Assembly (NCBI GenBank): GCA_030272585.1
Contig: BSYQ01000017.1
Span: 1 to 64,000 of the forward strand
Length of the DNA: 64,000 nucleotides
Reading direction: 5' to 3'
DNA from: Bryopsis sp. KO-2023
Taxonomy: Eukaryota; Chlorophyta; Ulvophyceae; Bryopsidales; Bryopsidaceae
Under the pieces are notes generated by a model that worked only from the letters and a program-made list of their open reading frames with translations, was not told where the DNA came from and did not search any database. Position 1 is the stretch's first letter. Each line of letters starts with the position of its first letter. Positions 25,640-38,000 of this stretch are shown here, piece by piece. The position numbers were made by a program, and so were the translations under genes.

Positions 25640-28530
25640 TCCTTCAAATATGCCACTACTTGAGTCTCCACCAACAAGAGTTCAAAAAGTACACTCCTTT
25701 TTTAGTTTTTTATTTTTTTGGTCGAAAAATAAAATGGAAAAAAAAGAAAAACGACCACCCGGTTTTAGTTTGTTTTTTTTTTGGTCGAAAAATAAAATGG
25801 AAAAAAGAAAAACGACCACCGGTTTTATTTTTGTTTTTTTAAGTCGGAAAAATAAAAAAGGAAAAAAAAACCCGACTAACTTGTGGGGTATCTCCTTTCC
25901 TTCAAATATGCCACTACTTGAGTCTCCACCAACAAGAGTTCAAAAAGTACACTCCTTTTTTAGTTTTTTATTTTTTTGGTCGAAAAATAAAATGGAAAAA
26001 AAAGAAAAACGACCACCCGGTTTTACTTTGTTTTTTTTTTTGGTCGAAAAATAAAATGGAAAAAAGAAAAACGACCACCGGTTTCATTTTTGTTTTTTTA
26101 AGTCGGAAAAATAAAAAAGGAAAAAAAAACCCGACTAACTTGTGGGGTATCTCCTTTCCTTCAAATATGCCACTACTTGAGTCTCCACCAACAAGAGTTC
26201 AAAAAGTACACTCCTTTTTTAGTTTTTTATTTTTTTGGTCGAAAAATAAAATGGAAAAAAAAGAAAAACGACCACCCGGTTTTACTTTGTTTTTTTTTTT
26301 GGTCGAAAAATAAAATGGAAAAAAGAAAAACGACCACCGGTTTCATTTTTGTTTTTTTAAGTCGGAAAAATAAAAAAGGAAAAAAAAACCCGACTAACTT
26401 GTGGGGTATCTCCTTTCCTTCAAATATGCCACTACTTGAGTCTCCACCAACAAGAGTTCAAAAAGTACACTCCTTTTTTAGTTTTTTATTTTTTTGGTCG
26501 AAAAATAAAATGGAAAAAAAAGAAAAACGACCACCCGGTTTTAGTTTGTTTTTTTTTTGGTCGAAAAATAAAATGGAAAAAAGAAAAACGACCACCGGTT
26601 TTATTTTTGTTTTTTTAAGTCGGAAAAATAAAAAAGGAAAAAAAAACCCGACTAACTTGTGGGGTATCTCCTTTCCTTCAAATATGCCACTACTTGAGTC
26701 TCCACCAACAAGAGTTCAAAAAGTACACTCCTTTTTTAGTTTTTTATTTTTTTGGTCGAAAAATAAAATGGAAAAAAAAGAAAAACGACCACCCGGTTTT
26801 ACTTTGTTTTTTTTTTTGGTCGAAAAATAAAATGGAAAAAAGAAAAACGACCACCGGTTTTATTTTTGTTTTTTTAAGTCGGAAAAATAAAAAAGGAAAA
26901 AAAAACCCGACTAACTTGTGGGGTATCTCCTTTCCTTCAAATATGCCACTACTTGAGTCTCCACCAACAAGAGTTCAAAAAGTACACTCCTTTTTTAGTT
27001 TTTTATTTTTTTGGTCGAAAAATAAAATGGAAAAAAAAGAAAAACGACCACCCGGTTTTACTTTGTTTTTTTTTTTGGTCTAAAAATAAAATGGAAAAAA
27101 GAAAAACGACCACCGGTTTAATTTTTGTTTTTTCAAGTCGGAAAAATAAAAAAGGAAAAAAAAACCCGACTAACTTGTGGGGTATCTCCTTTCCTTCAAA
27201 TATGCCACTACTTGAGTCTCCACCAACAAGAGTTCAAAAAGTACACTCCTTTTTTAGTTTTTTATTTTTTTGGTCGAAAAATAAAATGGAAAAAAAAGAA
27301 AAACGACCACCCGGTTTTACTTTGTTTTTTTTTTTGGTCGAAAAATAAAATGGAAAAAAGAAAAACGACCACCGGTTTCATTTTTGTTTTTTTAAGTCGG
27401 AAAAATAAAAAAGGAAAAAAAAACCCGACTAACTTGTGGGGTATCTCCTTTCCTTCAAATATGCCACTACTTGAGTCTCCACCAACAAGAGTTCAAAAAG
27501 TACACTCCTTTTTTAGTTTTTTATTTTTTTGGTCGAAAAATAAAATGGAAAAAAAAGAAAAACGACCACCCGGTTTTAGTTTGTTTTTTTTTTGGTCGAA
27601 AAATAAAATGGAAAAAAGAAAAACGACCACCGGTTTTATTTTTGTTTTTTTAAGTCGGAAAAATAAAAAAGGAAAAAAAAACCCGACTAACTTGTGGGGT
27701 ATCTCCTTTCCTTCAAATATGCCACTACTTGAGTCTCCACCAACAAGAGTTCAAAAAGTACACTCCTTTTTTAGTTTTTTATTTTTTTGGTCGAAAAATA
27801 AAATGGAAAAAAAATAAAAACGACCACCCGTTTTTAATTTTTTTTTTTTTTTGGTCGAAAAATAAAATGGAAAAAAGAAAAACGACCACCGGTTTCATTT
27901 TTGTTTTTTTAAGTCGGAAAAATAAAAAAGGAAAAAAAAACCCGACTAACTTGTGGGGTATCTCCTTTCCTTCAAATATGCCACTACTTGAGTCTCCACC
28001 AACAAGAGTTCAAAAAGTACACTCCTTTTTTAGTTTTTTATTTTTTTGGTCGAAAAATAAAATGGAAAAAAAAGAAAAACGACCACCCGGTTTTACTTTG
28101 TTTTTTTTTTTGGTCGAAAAATAAAATGGAAAAAAGAAAAACGACCACCGGTTTCATTTTTGTTTTTTTAAGTCGGAAAAATAAAAAAGGAAAAAAAAAA
28201 CCCGACTAACTTGTGGGGTATCTCCTTTCCTTCAAATAAGCCACTACTTGAGTCTCCACCAACAAGAGTTCAAAAAGTACACTCCTTTTTTAGTTTTTTA
28301 TTTTTTTGGTCGAAAAATAAAATGGAAAAAAAAGAAAAACGACCACCCGGTTTTACTTTGTTTTTTTTTTTGGTCGAAAAATAAAATGGAAAAAAGAAAA
28401 ACGACCACCGGTTTCATTTTTGTTTTTTTAAGTCGGAAAAATAAAAAAGGAAAAAAAAACCCGACTAACTTGTGGGGTATCTCCTTTCCTTCAAATATGC
28501 CACTACTTGAGTCTCCACCAACAAGATCTT
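25640..28530 (+). repeat. 259-bp tandem array with periodic hairpins, about 12 copies
   Basis: The marker TTGAGTCTCCACCAACAAGA recurs at about 25,660, 25,918, 26,177, 26,436, 26,694, 26,953, 27,212, 27,471, 27,729, 27,988, 28,248 and 28,508, a period of 258-260 bp. Each unit carries three stem pairs separated by A-rich loops: GGTCG with CGACC twice, then AGTCGG with CCGACT. Copies are nearly identical apart from homopolymer lengths and a few substitutions, which indicates recent expansion. Confidence 0.95.
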
Positions 28531-29073
28531 CCTTTTTTTAGTTTTTTATTTTTTTGGTCGGAAAATAAAAAAGGAAAAAAGAAAAACGACCACCGGGTTT
28601 TAGTTTTTTTATTTTTTTGGTCGAAAAATAAAATGGAAAAAAGAAAAACGACCACCCATTTTTAGTTTTTTTATTTTTTTAAGTCGGAAAAATAAAAAAG
28701 GAAAAAAAAAAACCGACTAACTTGTGGGGTCTCTCCTTTCCTTCACATATGCCACTACTCGAGTCTCCTCCATATGATTTTTCCCTAGGACTTTTGTTTC
28801 ACCAACAAAACAAAAATACTTCATGAAAGCTTTATTGTAAAGAAACCAAACTTTGAAACAAAAACATAAACTTGTTTTGAAAAAAGAACCCAAAGATGTG
28901 TGACGATTGAAGGGAAACCAAAACTTTCAAAAAACAAAAAATGAACTTGAGAACAAACAAAGACATGAGACGAACTTGGCGAATTTGAACAAAAAAGGAT
29001 TTGACTTGATTTGGATCAAAACTGGATCACGAGATCAAACGGCACTGATCTGATTCGACTGATCAAGAAACTG

Positions 29074-29192
29074 GTAGGCTTTCCTGAGTCGGATCAGCGT
29101 TCGATTTGGGTTGTTTTGTTTAGGGTTCTGCCAGATGAGCCGCGGGATCCGCCGCCCCGCCCGACGGGGCGGCGGGCCCGTCGCGGAGTCTG
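29074..29192 (+). other. 119-bp insert with GC hairpin, absent from the left repeat copy
   Basis: In the left copy the flanks AAGAAACTG and AGGCGATTTG are directly joined; here 119 bp separate them, with CTG at both edges. The insert contains a GC hairpin with 11-bp arms (CCGCCGCCCCG at 29,149-29,159 and CGGGGCGGCGG at 29,165-29,175). It could be a small insertion here or a deletion in the other copy. Confidence 0.75.
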
Positions 29193-29288
29193 AGGCGATT
29201 TGTAACAATGTCAAGTGGTGAAACTGCGATTGTCAGATCATTTCAATTGTTTTTCCTCCTGCGCTCGTTTGCGCACAAGCGGGATATG

Positions 29289-30007
29289 ACTGACCAAAGC
29301 ACTTCCATTCCACTGCTACGTCCTCCAGTGAAAAAAAGAGAACAGCTTCCGAAGACGGGTTGCACCCACGCTTTCCGTCGCCCCTTGGATCCGCTAACTC
29401 AATCGATCGCGAAAAAAAAGGATCCCGAAACACAGCTGCCTCGGCGATCGCGATCTCAGACCCTTCCCTCCCTAGCACGAAAAAAAAAGCGACGGAGGTC
29501 GAGCACCAGAGCTTCGCAAAGGGCTCTCCAGTTCCATTCGTGGTTTTGTCAGCTGATGAGGTGGAGTCAAGCTGATGCCTTTCTCTGTCGATGTAGTTGA
29601 ACCGCTTTTGCTTTGAGGGCTTTCTTGTTTTGTGCGCTCGTTATCTCAACGTTGGAAACTTCGCGCGCTGGGAGTCTCAGGGAGCTCCTATCTGACAGAA
29701 ATATATTTTTAAGCAAATTGTTTATTCTTATCTCGTCGTTTTTCTTTCTTATCGACCGACGTCTGTGTGGTGGGCACTGTGATAATTGATTGACTGATTT
29801 AGCATCAGGAACAGGCCGTCACATAATGCACAGATTCTCGTCCAAGGGAAGCGGGACGTGTGTCAGCGCGACGGAATAAAAAGCAGCACCAAGAGAAGTT
29901 GAACATCCCAAACAGCGAACATCTCCGCATCGAAAAGAAACCCAACTAGATCGAGCACCAATAGGTTTTCTCGTTCTTTTTTCCTCGTTTTCGATATTCC
30001 GGACGCC
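29289..30007. other. Upstream region of the Cys-rich secreted protein gene
   Basis: Mixed-composition sequence lies between the repeat and the next start codon. I see no separate gene. The last 60 bases are pyrimidine-rich and likely form the 5' leader. Confidence 0.45.
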
Positions 30008-30694
30008 ATGGCCTTCTCCAAATCCCTGTGCCTCTTCGTTCTCGCTTGCGCCGCTTCCAGCGTCGCCGGCAGCATCGAAACGGGTGAGTCCGACCCACGT
30101 TCGTCGACTGGGAGCGTGCATGGAAGAAACGGTCGCCACTGACGGGTTGCGGCTGTCAGGACCATCTGTACGATCTAACTAATTCCCTGGTGGCTGTGAT
30201 CGCAGAGAACGCTTTGGGCAGCGCCAGGAAACTCCTCGGTGGTTGCGGTATGTTTCTCGCGCGTTGATTGGGTTTCTGGGGGCAAGGCGCCGCATGAAAG
30301 GCAACTGAATCGAGGGGATTTTTTTGTTGTCGCAGGATGGTGTAAGATCGACGGCTGCAACACCTGCAAGTTCAGGGATGGCTGCCATAAGTACTGCGCG
30401 GACGGTCACCACCACAAGCCTTCTCCTCCCGAGGCTGATGCGCTGGCGCTGTGCGACGCCTCTGGCCACCACGACAATGTCGCTTGCAAGGCATTCACAG
30501 AAACAGCCACTGGAGACAAGTTCGCCGCGGCTGGATCTTTCTCGAAAGGTACCAGCGGAGGCAGCAGCGGAATCGCAGGTGCCGGAGCAAAAGCTCATGG
30601 AGATGGAGCCAAGGCGGGCACCTTCACGAACACCGTCGTTGGACACGGTTCATCAGTTGCCGCGTCGAAATCGTCTGCGCAGGGTGGCCGCTAA
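30008..30694 (+). CDS. Secreted Cys-rich, Gly/Ala-tailed protein, 3 exons, 158 aa
   Basis: The exons are 30,008-30,083, 30,206-30,247 and 30,336-30,694. Both introns are GT-AG in phase 1 and the joined frame is open. It starts with a signal peptide (MAFSKSLCLFVLACAASSVA) followed by GSIETENALGSARKLLGG. A compact Cys block follows, with CGWCKIDGCNTC and then two more Cys, plus a His cluster (DGHHH). The tail is rich in Gly, Ala, Ser and Lys (SGGSSGIAGAGAKAHGDGAK). The prepro-leader design is shared with the genes at 9,871-10,673 and 43,735-44,874, whose bodies are quite different. I do not recognise a family. A cell-wall, matrix or peptide role is possible but unproven. Confidence 0.76.
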
Positions 30695-31935
30695 AGTTTG
30701 ACAGCACATCCGTCTGGAGTTCATGTCTCAAGTTGTTTGTTTTTGGCTGCTGGGTGGTTGCTAGTCAAGTAGCAAGATTGGTTTCTTTACTTCTTTCAAG
30801 TTTGCCAATTTGGACACTTTGTTAATTTCTTTCGTTTGTATTTCAGAACAATTTCTGATCAGCTTTGGGATGTAAAAGGATTCTTTGATATTGTACTGGT
30901 GTTTTTGTTGGAGTGTGTCTGTTTTTTTGTTCACAAATATATGTGAACCGAGGAGTCTGTGTTTTCTTTTTTGCAGAGAAGGGTCGATCCTTCTGGGCAA
31001 AATATCTGTACAGACTTGCCCGACAAATACGGAATTGGTATAACAAAAAGGCCCTTTTGCAATATATAGCGAGAGAGAGAGAAAGCTAAGCTTTCTACAA
31101 GCCTTGGAAATTTCCTCTCAAATTAAAGAAGGTTGAACCAATTTTCAAGCCGGTGTTTCCTGCCGCATATTCTGAGCGCTTGGTGGTTCTCATTTTACCG
31201 CAAAAAGTGATCACTTTGGAAAAAGAAAATTTACTATGAAAAACAAAAATGTTATATTGTGAACAGTTTTTGCACACAACTCAAATAAACAAAAAATGAA
31301 ACACACAAACTTACCCTGAGGTTGCTGTGACAACAATGACCCAAAAATAATCAAAACCAACCGATCAATCAACAAACATCGAGTTGCATTCAAAATAACA
31401 CCACCACCAGGTCTGAACAGGTTCGAAGAGAGAGGTTTTTTCTGTCAATCTGTAACCGGTTGATTGACTGATCAATCGATTGATTGATGATTTTTTTTTT
31501 CACAGCACGAGATTCTCTCCCTGTTTCTCACTTTTAGTCCAGCCCTTCCCACTGTGCAACCAACTGGCAGGGGGTCACCTCTCAAAAACCAACAAACGAA
31601 GGAATCGCACTTGTATGTGCACTACAGGCAAGATTGCATGTCAGACAGTTTTCATGAATGCCTCCGCGTACATTTGCTTGGATTTACATGCAAAGATTGG
31701 CGGATTGACACACCAAAATTCCATTAAAACATCCTCTATTTCCAGCATTGAGAAGAAAATACAAATGAAAGGGGACTGAATGCCAAGTATAGCCGACACC
31801 ACCGCCCTGCTAAGACAAAAGAACATCAGCCAGTCTCAACTATCCTAATGCACACGAACAAATTCAGCCGACGCTTTCCCGCACATTTCCATCGAATATA
31901 TATCCTGAACACCAGAACCCACCCCACTCGTCAAA
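30695..31935. other. Intergenic stretch
   Basis: This holds the 3' flanks of two converging genes. It contains a short GA microsatellite near 31,070-31,083 and T-rich tracts. No gene is recognised. Confidence 0.5.
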
Positions 31936-33317
31936 TCAAGCAACCATATCTTGCCGCCGTTCCGCCTCCTTTTCCACAATCTGGGCTAAAAAATCGGACC
32001 GACTCATATCCCTGATGACTACCGCATTCTCCTCACTCAGCTTGAAAACGTTCATGACAGTCGCCAGGAAAATCGGCAGACACAGCTTGGATAGGCATTT
32101 CACGGCATTCGCCAGTCTGCATATGTTCCTCCGATTTTCGATTTCCGCTTTCCCTGTCGGAGCGATCCACACCATGCCGTTGCACCCGAAAATCAGGGTT
32201 ACCCCCAGATCGTCCAGGGTGTGGAAATGGTGCCTCTGTCGGTGGATGAGGTTTGCTGCGACTTGGACTAATTGCCCTCCCTGCAGCTGTCCGTATTTTT
32301 CGCTTCGGGTGTGCAAGTTGATTCCTCCATCGTGACGAACGGTTTGGACTTCGGCGCTGATCAAATCGCCCTCCCGAAATACAGACCTGGAAGTGTTTTA
32401 TGTCTTCTTTTTTCTTTTTTTTTTTCATTTTTGACAAAAGAAATGTTTCGTTATTTACCTCCCCTAATTTTGTTTGTTGGGTTTCATTCTTTGAAAGAAG
32501 TTTTTTTGCTGATTTCCCTGACTAAACCTTTTTTTACATTTCTGCTTCTTTACTTTCTGCTCTTTTTTTTTTTTGGAAAATATTGAAAATATTATATATA
32601 TATATATATATAATTCATTTCTATTTTTGGATGGACTAAAAAAACATGGGGCATTCGAGCTCGAAGGGACGACAGGGATGGAATATCAACTAGAAAGGAA
32701 AACCATCATTTTATTGGGCCAAACCCAATAATAACAAATATTTCTTATGGCAAGGAACCATCCCATTCGTTTCTGGATAAAAACCACTATCATTTTTTTT
32801 GGCCCTTTATTTTGCTTCAGGCTGCCAAAAACATCCTTGTTCAAAGAGCTTTTCTATGTTGGTTTCTTATCCAGTCAGTTATTACATTACGTAATACCCA
32901 CCTCATGTTCAACTCGTCCTCGACCGTCCTCCTCCTCAAGATCCCCCCCGGCAAGATCACCGCAGACAAACCCAGCTGCGCGTCCACCCTCCCATTCAGG
33001 TCGATTTTCCAATTCCTTCGGTGGATCGCTGAAACTCTGCCCACCACGACGTCCCCCGTTTCCGCCGCATATCGCGACTTCAGCGGTCGCACAGAAACGA
33101 GTTTGTTGATCCTCTCCAAGACGCCGCAGATGGTGGCGACCAGCTGCTCCTCCACGATTTGAGTTCCGTGGCCTTTCAAGAAACCCTCTTCCGCATCGGT
33201 TTCGATTATGTCACCGACGCAGACGAACGTCGGGGAGAGGGCGCCGCCAGACGACGACTTTAAACCGTTGAAAGTGATGGCCAAAGGGTCGTCGATTTCG
33301 GGGGCACACACCTCCAT
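31936..33317 (-). CDS. RRP4: Exosome complex cap subunit RRP4, 2 exons, 288 aa
   Basis: RRP4 (EXOSC2) is one of three S1/KH cap subunits of the RNA exosome, which processes and degrades RNA 3' to 5' in nucleus and cytoplasm. The exons are 32,902-33,317 and 31,936-32,386, joined in phase 2. The N-terminal exosome domain shows VCVGDIIETDAEEGFLKGHG. The S1 domain shows GDVVVGRVSAIHRRNWKIDL, then LPGGILRRRTVEDELNMR. After the junction come the EGDLISAEVQ strand, HTRSEKYG, and a KH-type loop (FGCNGMVWIAP). The length matches the human protein closely. The start is the ATG giving MEVCAPEIDD. The frame is intact, with no frameshifts. Confidence 0.95.
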
Positions 33318-35047
33318 GGCGAAAATGAAGCTTTTTTTTTCCCACTGCGACAAATGCGCGCGCGCTAGCGATGCCAGAAAAACTTTGGGACAAAAACAGC
33401 AACTGGAAAATGAAACATGATTACAAATAGAAAATAATTGGTTTCCATTGGTTCGTTTTTGAACACCCTGGCGTTCCCTTACCCCCCTTTTTCGTTTCTT
33501 TCCTTTTTTTTTCAAGTGTTGGTTGTAACCATTTGGGGAAAGAAACAACCTGCCTATTCCATTTTCAAGATTCATCGTCTTTCAAATTCGAGTTGATTTC
33601 ATTCCTTTTTCATCGATTGCAAAAAAAAGTTGAACAAAAATGACAAAAGCAACCCCATGGAGGATCTCTCTCCATTGCAAGCCAACACCTCCCAAACAGC
33701 AACGTTGAGAAGGGCAGTCAATATCTGGTGAGTGTCACTGAGTCAGTGATGCCCTTGGTGGTTATCCTCAGTTGAACACGTCCTACAATGTACCATCCAA
33801 CGAGTTCTCCCCTTGCCCAAGAGAATAGTTCTCCTTTTGGGCAAGGGGCTTGGGACCATGTCCAGTGGTGCTTACCTTCTTTCAAAAGGGAACCTTACAT
33901 AAGCAAATACAAAGGGAGCTAGCCCCAAGAAAATCTCCCCTAAGCTTTCAATTTGCCACCGTCTCACTGGACACCCCTCCCCAATCAGTCCCGAGGAAAA
34001 AAAACTTGAAATCACTCTTTTCTTCTTCTGGATTTTCTTAATCATTTTTCATAACAGTCTTTCCCTGCCTGTATGGTCAAATATAAATATATTTCCACCG
34101 CTGGCTGGGGATAGTGATAAAATTTCCCGATCAAACAAGAAAAAACTCACAAACAGCGCAACTACCAACAAAAAAAACAATGGTTCCTTCCATGATGAAT
34201 TCTGCAAATTAAAAAAAAAAACATCGACACATCGGCACCAAAAACCACTGAAGACCCTACAGTTACATATCATCCCCCCTTCTTCCTCTTCCCTTTTTTT
34301 CAATTTTTTTTCCCCCAACTTTCCATACCTCTACAGAGACTTTGAAAAAAAAAATCTTCCATTCAGGATACATAAGCCTTTTTTTCGACTTCAGCCCCAT
34401 TTTTTTTTGTTGCAACAAAAATGTCCCAAGTCGAAACCTCTACCCAGTTCTGACAACCCCCCCCCCCCACCCCCCCATGTATACAACTTTCAATATGGAT
34501 GTATTCAGGTTTTTTAACAGCAGGAAGGTACACCTTCCCCTTAACCCCCCCCCCCCAAAAAAAAAAAAGAAGAAATTTTTACTACCGTTTGCTTGAAAGT
34601 TATTTTAAACGTTATTTTTGCCATCTTGCCCACTTTCTTTTTCTTCTTCTTCTTCCCCACTTCGTTTTTTACCCAGTGTAATGTATTTTTTTTATATAAA
34701 TTTGTTGTCTTTCCTTGGGTGGCCAATTAAATTGGCACCACGATATCTTGCATAAATACATACATATGTGTCGAAGGTCGGTTCACATCAAAATGCCGCT
34801 TTCCAACCAAAAGCAAACTTCGATATGTACTTCTCGCACAGCCCGAAAACACCAAAACCTGGTGCTCTTCCCTCAACAAATCCCTTCCACCAGCACAACC
34901 TCTTCCATTCCGTTCTGTTTTTTCTTTTTTAAAACTCCAGCCATCTCAGCCTCCCTCCCACCCCCAAAGGAAAACCAACCGGCATCAACTAGGATTGCAT
35001 GACCAGCCGTCCCACCACCCGAGGGTTTTTTTTCCCCTTCTCTCCGT
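33318..35047. other. Intergenic stretch with a 12-bp-arm hairpin
   Basis: No gene is recognised. A hairpin with perfect 12-bp arms (CCCCTTGCCCAA and TTGGGCAAGGGG) lies at 33,809-33,848, and a 15-bp palindrome (TCACTGAGTCAGTGA) lies about 80 bases to its left. C runs occur at 34,458-34,475 and 34,546-34,556. Confidence 0.6.
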
Positions 35048-38000
35048 TCAAGCATCGTCCATATCCACCGCCACCATGTCTGCAGAGAGGTTTCCCAGAT
35101 TGGCCAAGCGATTGATGAACGACTTGGGGGTTTCCGCGGAGGTTCCCCCAATTACGATGTCGTAGTTCAAGCTTTCAGACAGCTTGTGCACCACCCTCAT
35201 TTCCGATCGAGTGATTCCGCCGATCACAAACACGATCAGTCGGGGGGCCGACTGCTGGCCTCCGGAGGCGACCTCCGGTTTAGTCGAATCTTTTTGCTTC
35301 CGGGCCCAGCTGAATGTCGAAGTGTTGCTACGAACAGAAGCCACCTGTGTGTGTGTTTGGGAGGGGGGGGGGGAGAAAACAGGAAATGTTAATGTTGGGG
35401 CAAAGAAACTGAGAAAAAAAGAGCATCTTTTCAGCTGACCCTCCGCAAATACACAACAAAACTTTTGATGGAGGGGCACCACCACCAATTCTGAATCAAA
35501 ACAGAATTGAAAAAAATGTAGGTCATCGTTCCCCCCCCCCTTTTTTTCGATGGATGGGAGCAGCAACAAATCCTGAATTGAAAAAATTTGAAAAACACAG
35601 CCCATCCTTTCCCCGAAAACTAATTTTTTGATGTTGGTGGCTTACCCCTGCAGTCGTTCCGGTGGAGCCTTCTTTTGTAGGAGGTCGAACGTAGGGGAAA
35701 GCTTCGGTGGATAAGGTGCCCGCCACCAGACTCTCCAGCAAGTCCACCAGCAAGGGTTGGAATCTGGCCAACGCGTATTGCTGCGACAGCTTGTCGCTTT
35801 CCCTTTCTTTCCTGGTTGCTTTTTTCTTTTTCTTTCCGAAAGATAACAAGCTGGAACCGTCTGTTCATGTGTGTCGAAAGCAAAAAAAATAAAAGTGATG
35901 TCATCGATAAAATTATGTTTGTTTTGTCAAAAGCAAAAAAAAATAAATGATGCTATCCATGACTAATGTTTGATTTGACGCTCCCCCCCACAAAGAAAAT
36001 AAAAATAATGATAATACTAGTAGAAAACAAGGTAAAAATGACAGCTATAAATGCCATACTCATACTCCATCTTTCTTCCCAACATGTAATTAATTAATTT
36101 TTATTTCATTCGAGGGGGAAAAAAAACCCTGGAAACACACGAAGGAAATTGAGCAAGAAAAAAACACACACACAAAAAAAGGTTTTCAAATGTCGACCGA
36201 AAAAATTACCTTTCTTGGTAATGGACACTCCGAGTTGCTCCAAATGCAAAATGGTGTTCATTTCTTCGGGTCGCAATTGGGCGGTGTTTTGCCATTGTCG
36301 CCTTCGATCCGTGTCGACTTTATCGGGATGGGTGGCCAAATAACACATGAAAAGCCGCATCTGGAATTTAAAACAAGAAAAAAGGGGGGGGGGGAGGAAA
36401 AAACAAAAATACAAATCACAAATCAGTGCATGTATATATATTCACGTATTTTTCACTGTTCGTTATATATGAGTTTGAAATTAAAATGATTGAATTAATT
36501 AAAATAGAATTAAATCAGAGTACAATAATTTGTTTTTGACGGATTCTGATGCAGGTGGGTAGTCGCCCAAAATTTATCATTTGACAACATATATATATAT
36601 GTATAATTTCAAGCGATTCAAAAAAAAACGGATGTGAGAAGCAAGAAACCGGTAACAGCCCCAAACCCCCCAGCTGAATGACCAATCTATTTACTTATTT
36701 TATCTTACCCACTACTGCAACAAGCACCACAACCAGCCAAACACAAACAGAGATTTAAAAAGAAAATACAAAAACAATAAAAAACATGTTGCATTTCGTT
36801 CGATTTACTTTATCGATGGGTTTGGCATCTTTGTTGGCTTGCAGCCAAGTCATGATGTCTTTGGAGTGCTTATCGCCATACACCACATCTTGCTCCAGTT
36901 CCCCCATTTCTTTCAATTTCCTGGCATTGGTCGCTTGAAACAGTTCGCTGGTGATGTCGATGTGTAAGCTCAACCGTGAAATAAAGTCCCTGAATTTTTG
37001 AAAAAAGAAAAAAGAAAAAAAACGATCACTCAGGGAGGGAAAAAAATGAAAATGAGGTTGAATACATTAGAATAAAACAGATTCTTTTCTTTTTTGAGTG
37101 GCTGCAGAACAATGATTCACCAAAGCTGAGGAGGGAAAAAAAAGCAGCGTTGAAAAAAACTCATAAAAAACAAAAAAACCCTGGAGTAGCTAAGTCATAC
37201 GGTTTTCAATATAAATTCAGAGTGCAATGCCCGTCATGATGCATGCATATTCTTTTTTTTGGGGGAGGACTTTGTCCACCCTTCACCCAAAATCAAAAGG
37301 GCTTAAAATTCTTTTGTTAAAAAGAAAAAACAGAAAAGAAACATCACTGGAGAATACCTACCTGTATTCTGGAAGAGCTTGGATCAATTTTCTCATGTCA
37401 GTGTTTGAAACTTGACTGGCTCCACTTTTCTGCAAACAACAAAACACCACACAAAAATATGTTTCTCTCAGAATGCTCAAAGACACTATATTTTCAAATA
37501 CCAAAATAGATAAATAATTAGTTAAATAATTGAATAATTGAATAATGTCCTGGGTCCAGTTGATCGTGAGTAGAGTCTTATTCTTTCGAGTCTTCCAGAA
37601 AAAAAAAGAAAAAGAGAAAAAATTGCCGGAAGTGGCTGGGAAAAGAAAGAAAAAAAAGCCTTTTCAAGAATTTGTTCTATCATTCAACAGCATCATCATA
37701 TCTTTTCAGAAATATGTTTTCTCGCTGGTTCGGCAGGGAAACCAAGAAAACTGGAGCAACAACATTCCAGAGAATCATTATCGAATGCATGTGTACTATT
37801 TTTCAGTTTTTTAGTTTTTTAGTTTTTTAAGTGTCCCCTACCCCCAACCTCGCGGCAACGTTTTTTGCTCTAAAATCTTCCATTTTGGCATTCACTTGCG
37901 ACGAGGCCTCCGCGATGTGCAAATGTCGAAGCTCCCTCCACAATTCGTCGTGTTCGCCCAACACCACTTCTTTCGCAGAAACGGTATCATCTAAAAAACC

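Larger units (their letters stand above)
24935..29288 (+). repeat. Right copy of the inverted repeat family, expanded (about 4.35 kb)
   Basis: This is the reverse complement of the copy at about 7,338-8,945. The inner end shows shared sequence GTTGCCAGACCT and the outer end stops near 29,288 at CAAGCGGGATATGA. It contains the 259-bp array and a 119-bp insert missing from the left copy. The open frames within it repeat every 259 bp and are not genes. No transposase or reverse transcriptase is encoded, so the element class is unknown. Confidence 0.9.

Noticed and set aside
25552-28541. Repeated open frames with Lys/Phe-rich peptides
   Set aside because: They recur every 259 bp and follow the tandem unit, with A and T runs coding Lys and Phe. 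There is no start context or domain.
7338-29288. One giant transposon bounded by terminal inverted repeats
   Set aside because: The enclosed genes are ordinary host genes, there is no transposase inside, the arms differ greatly in length, and no target duplication is visible at the outer ends.
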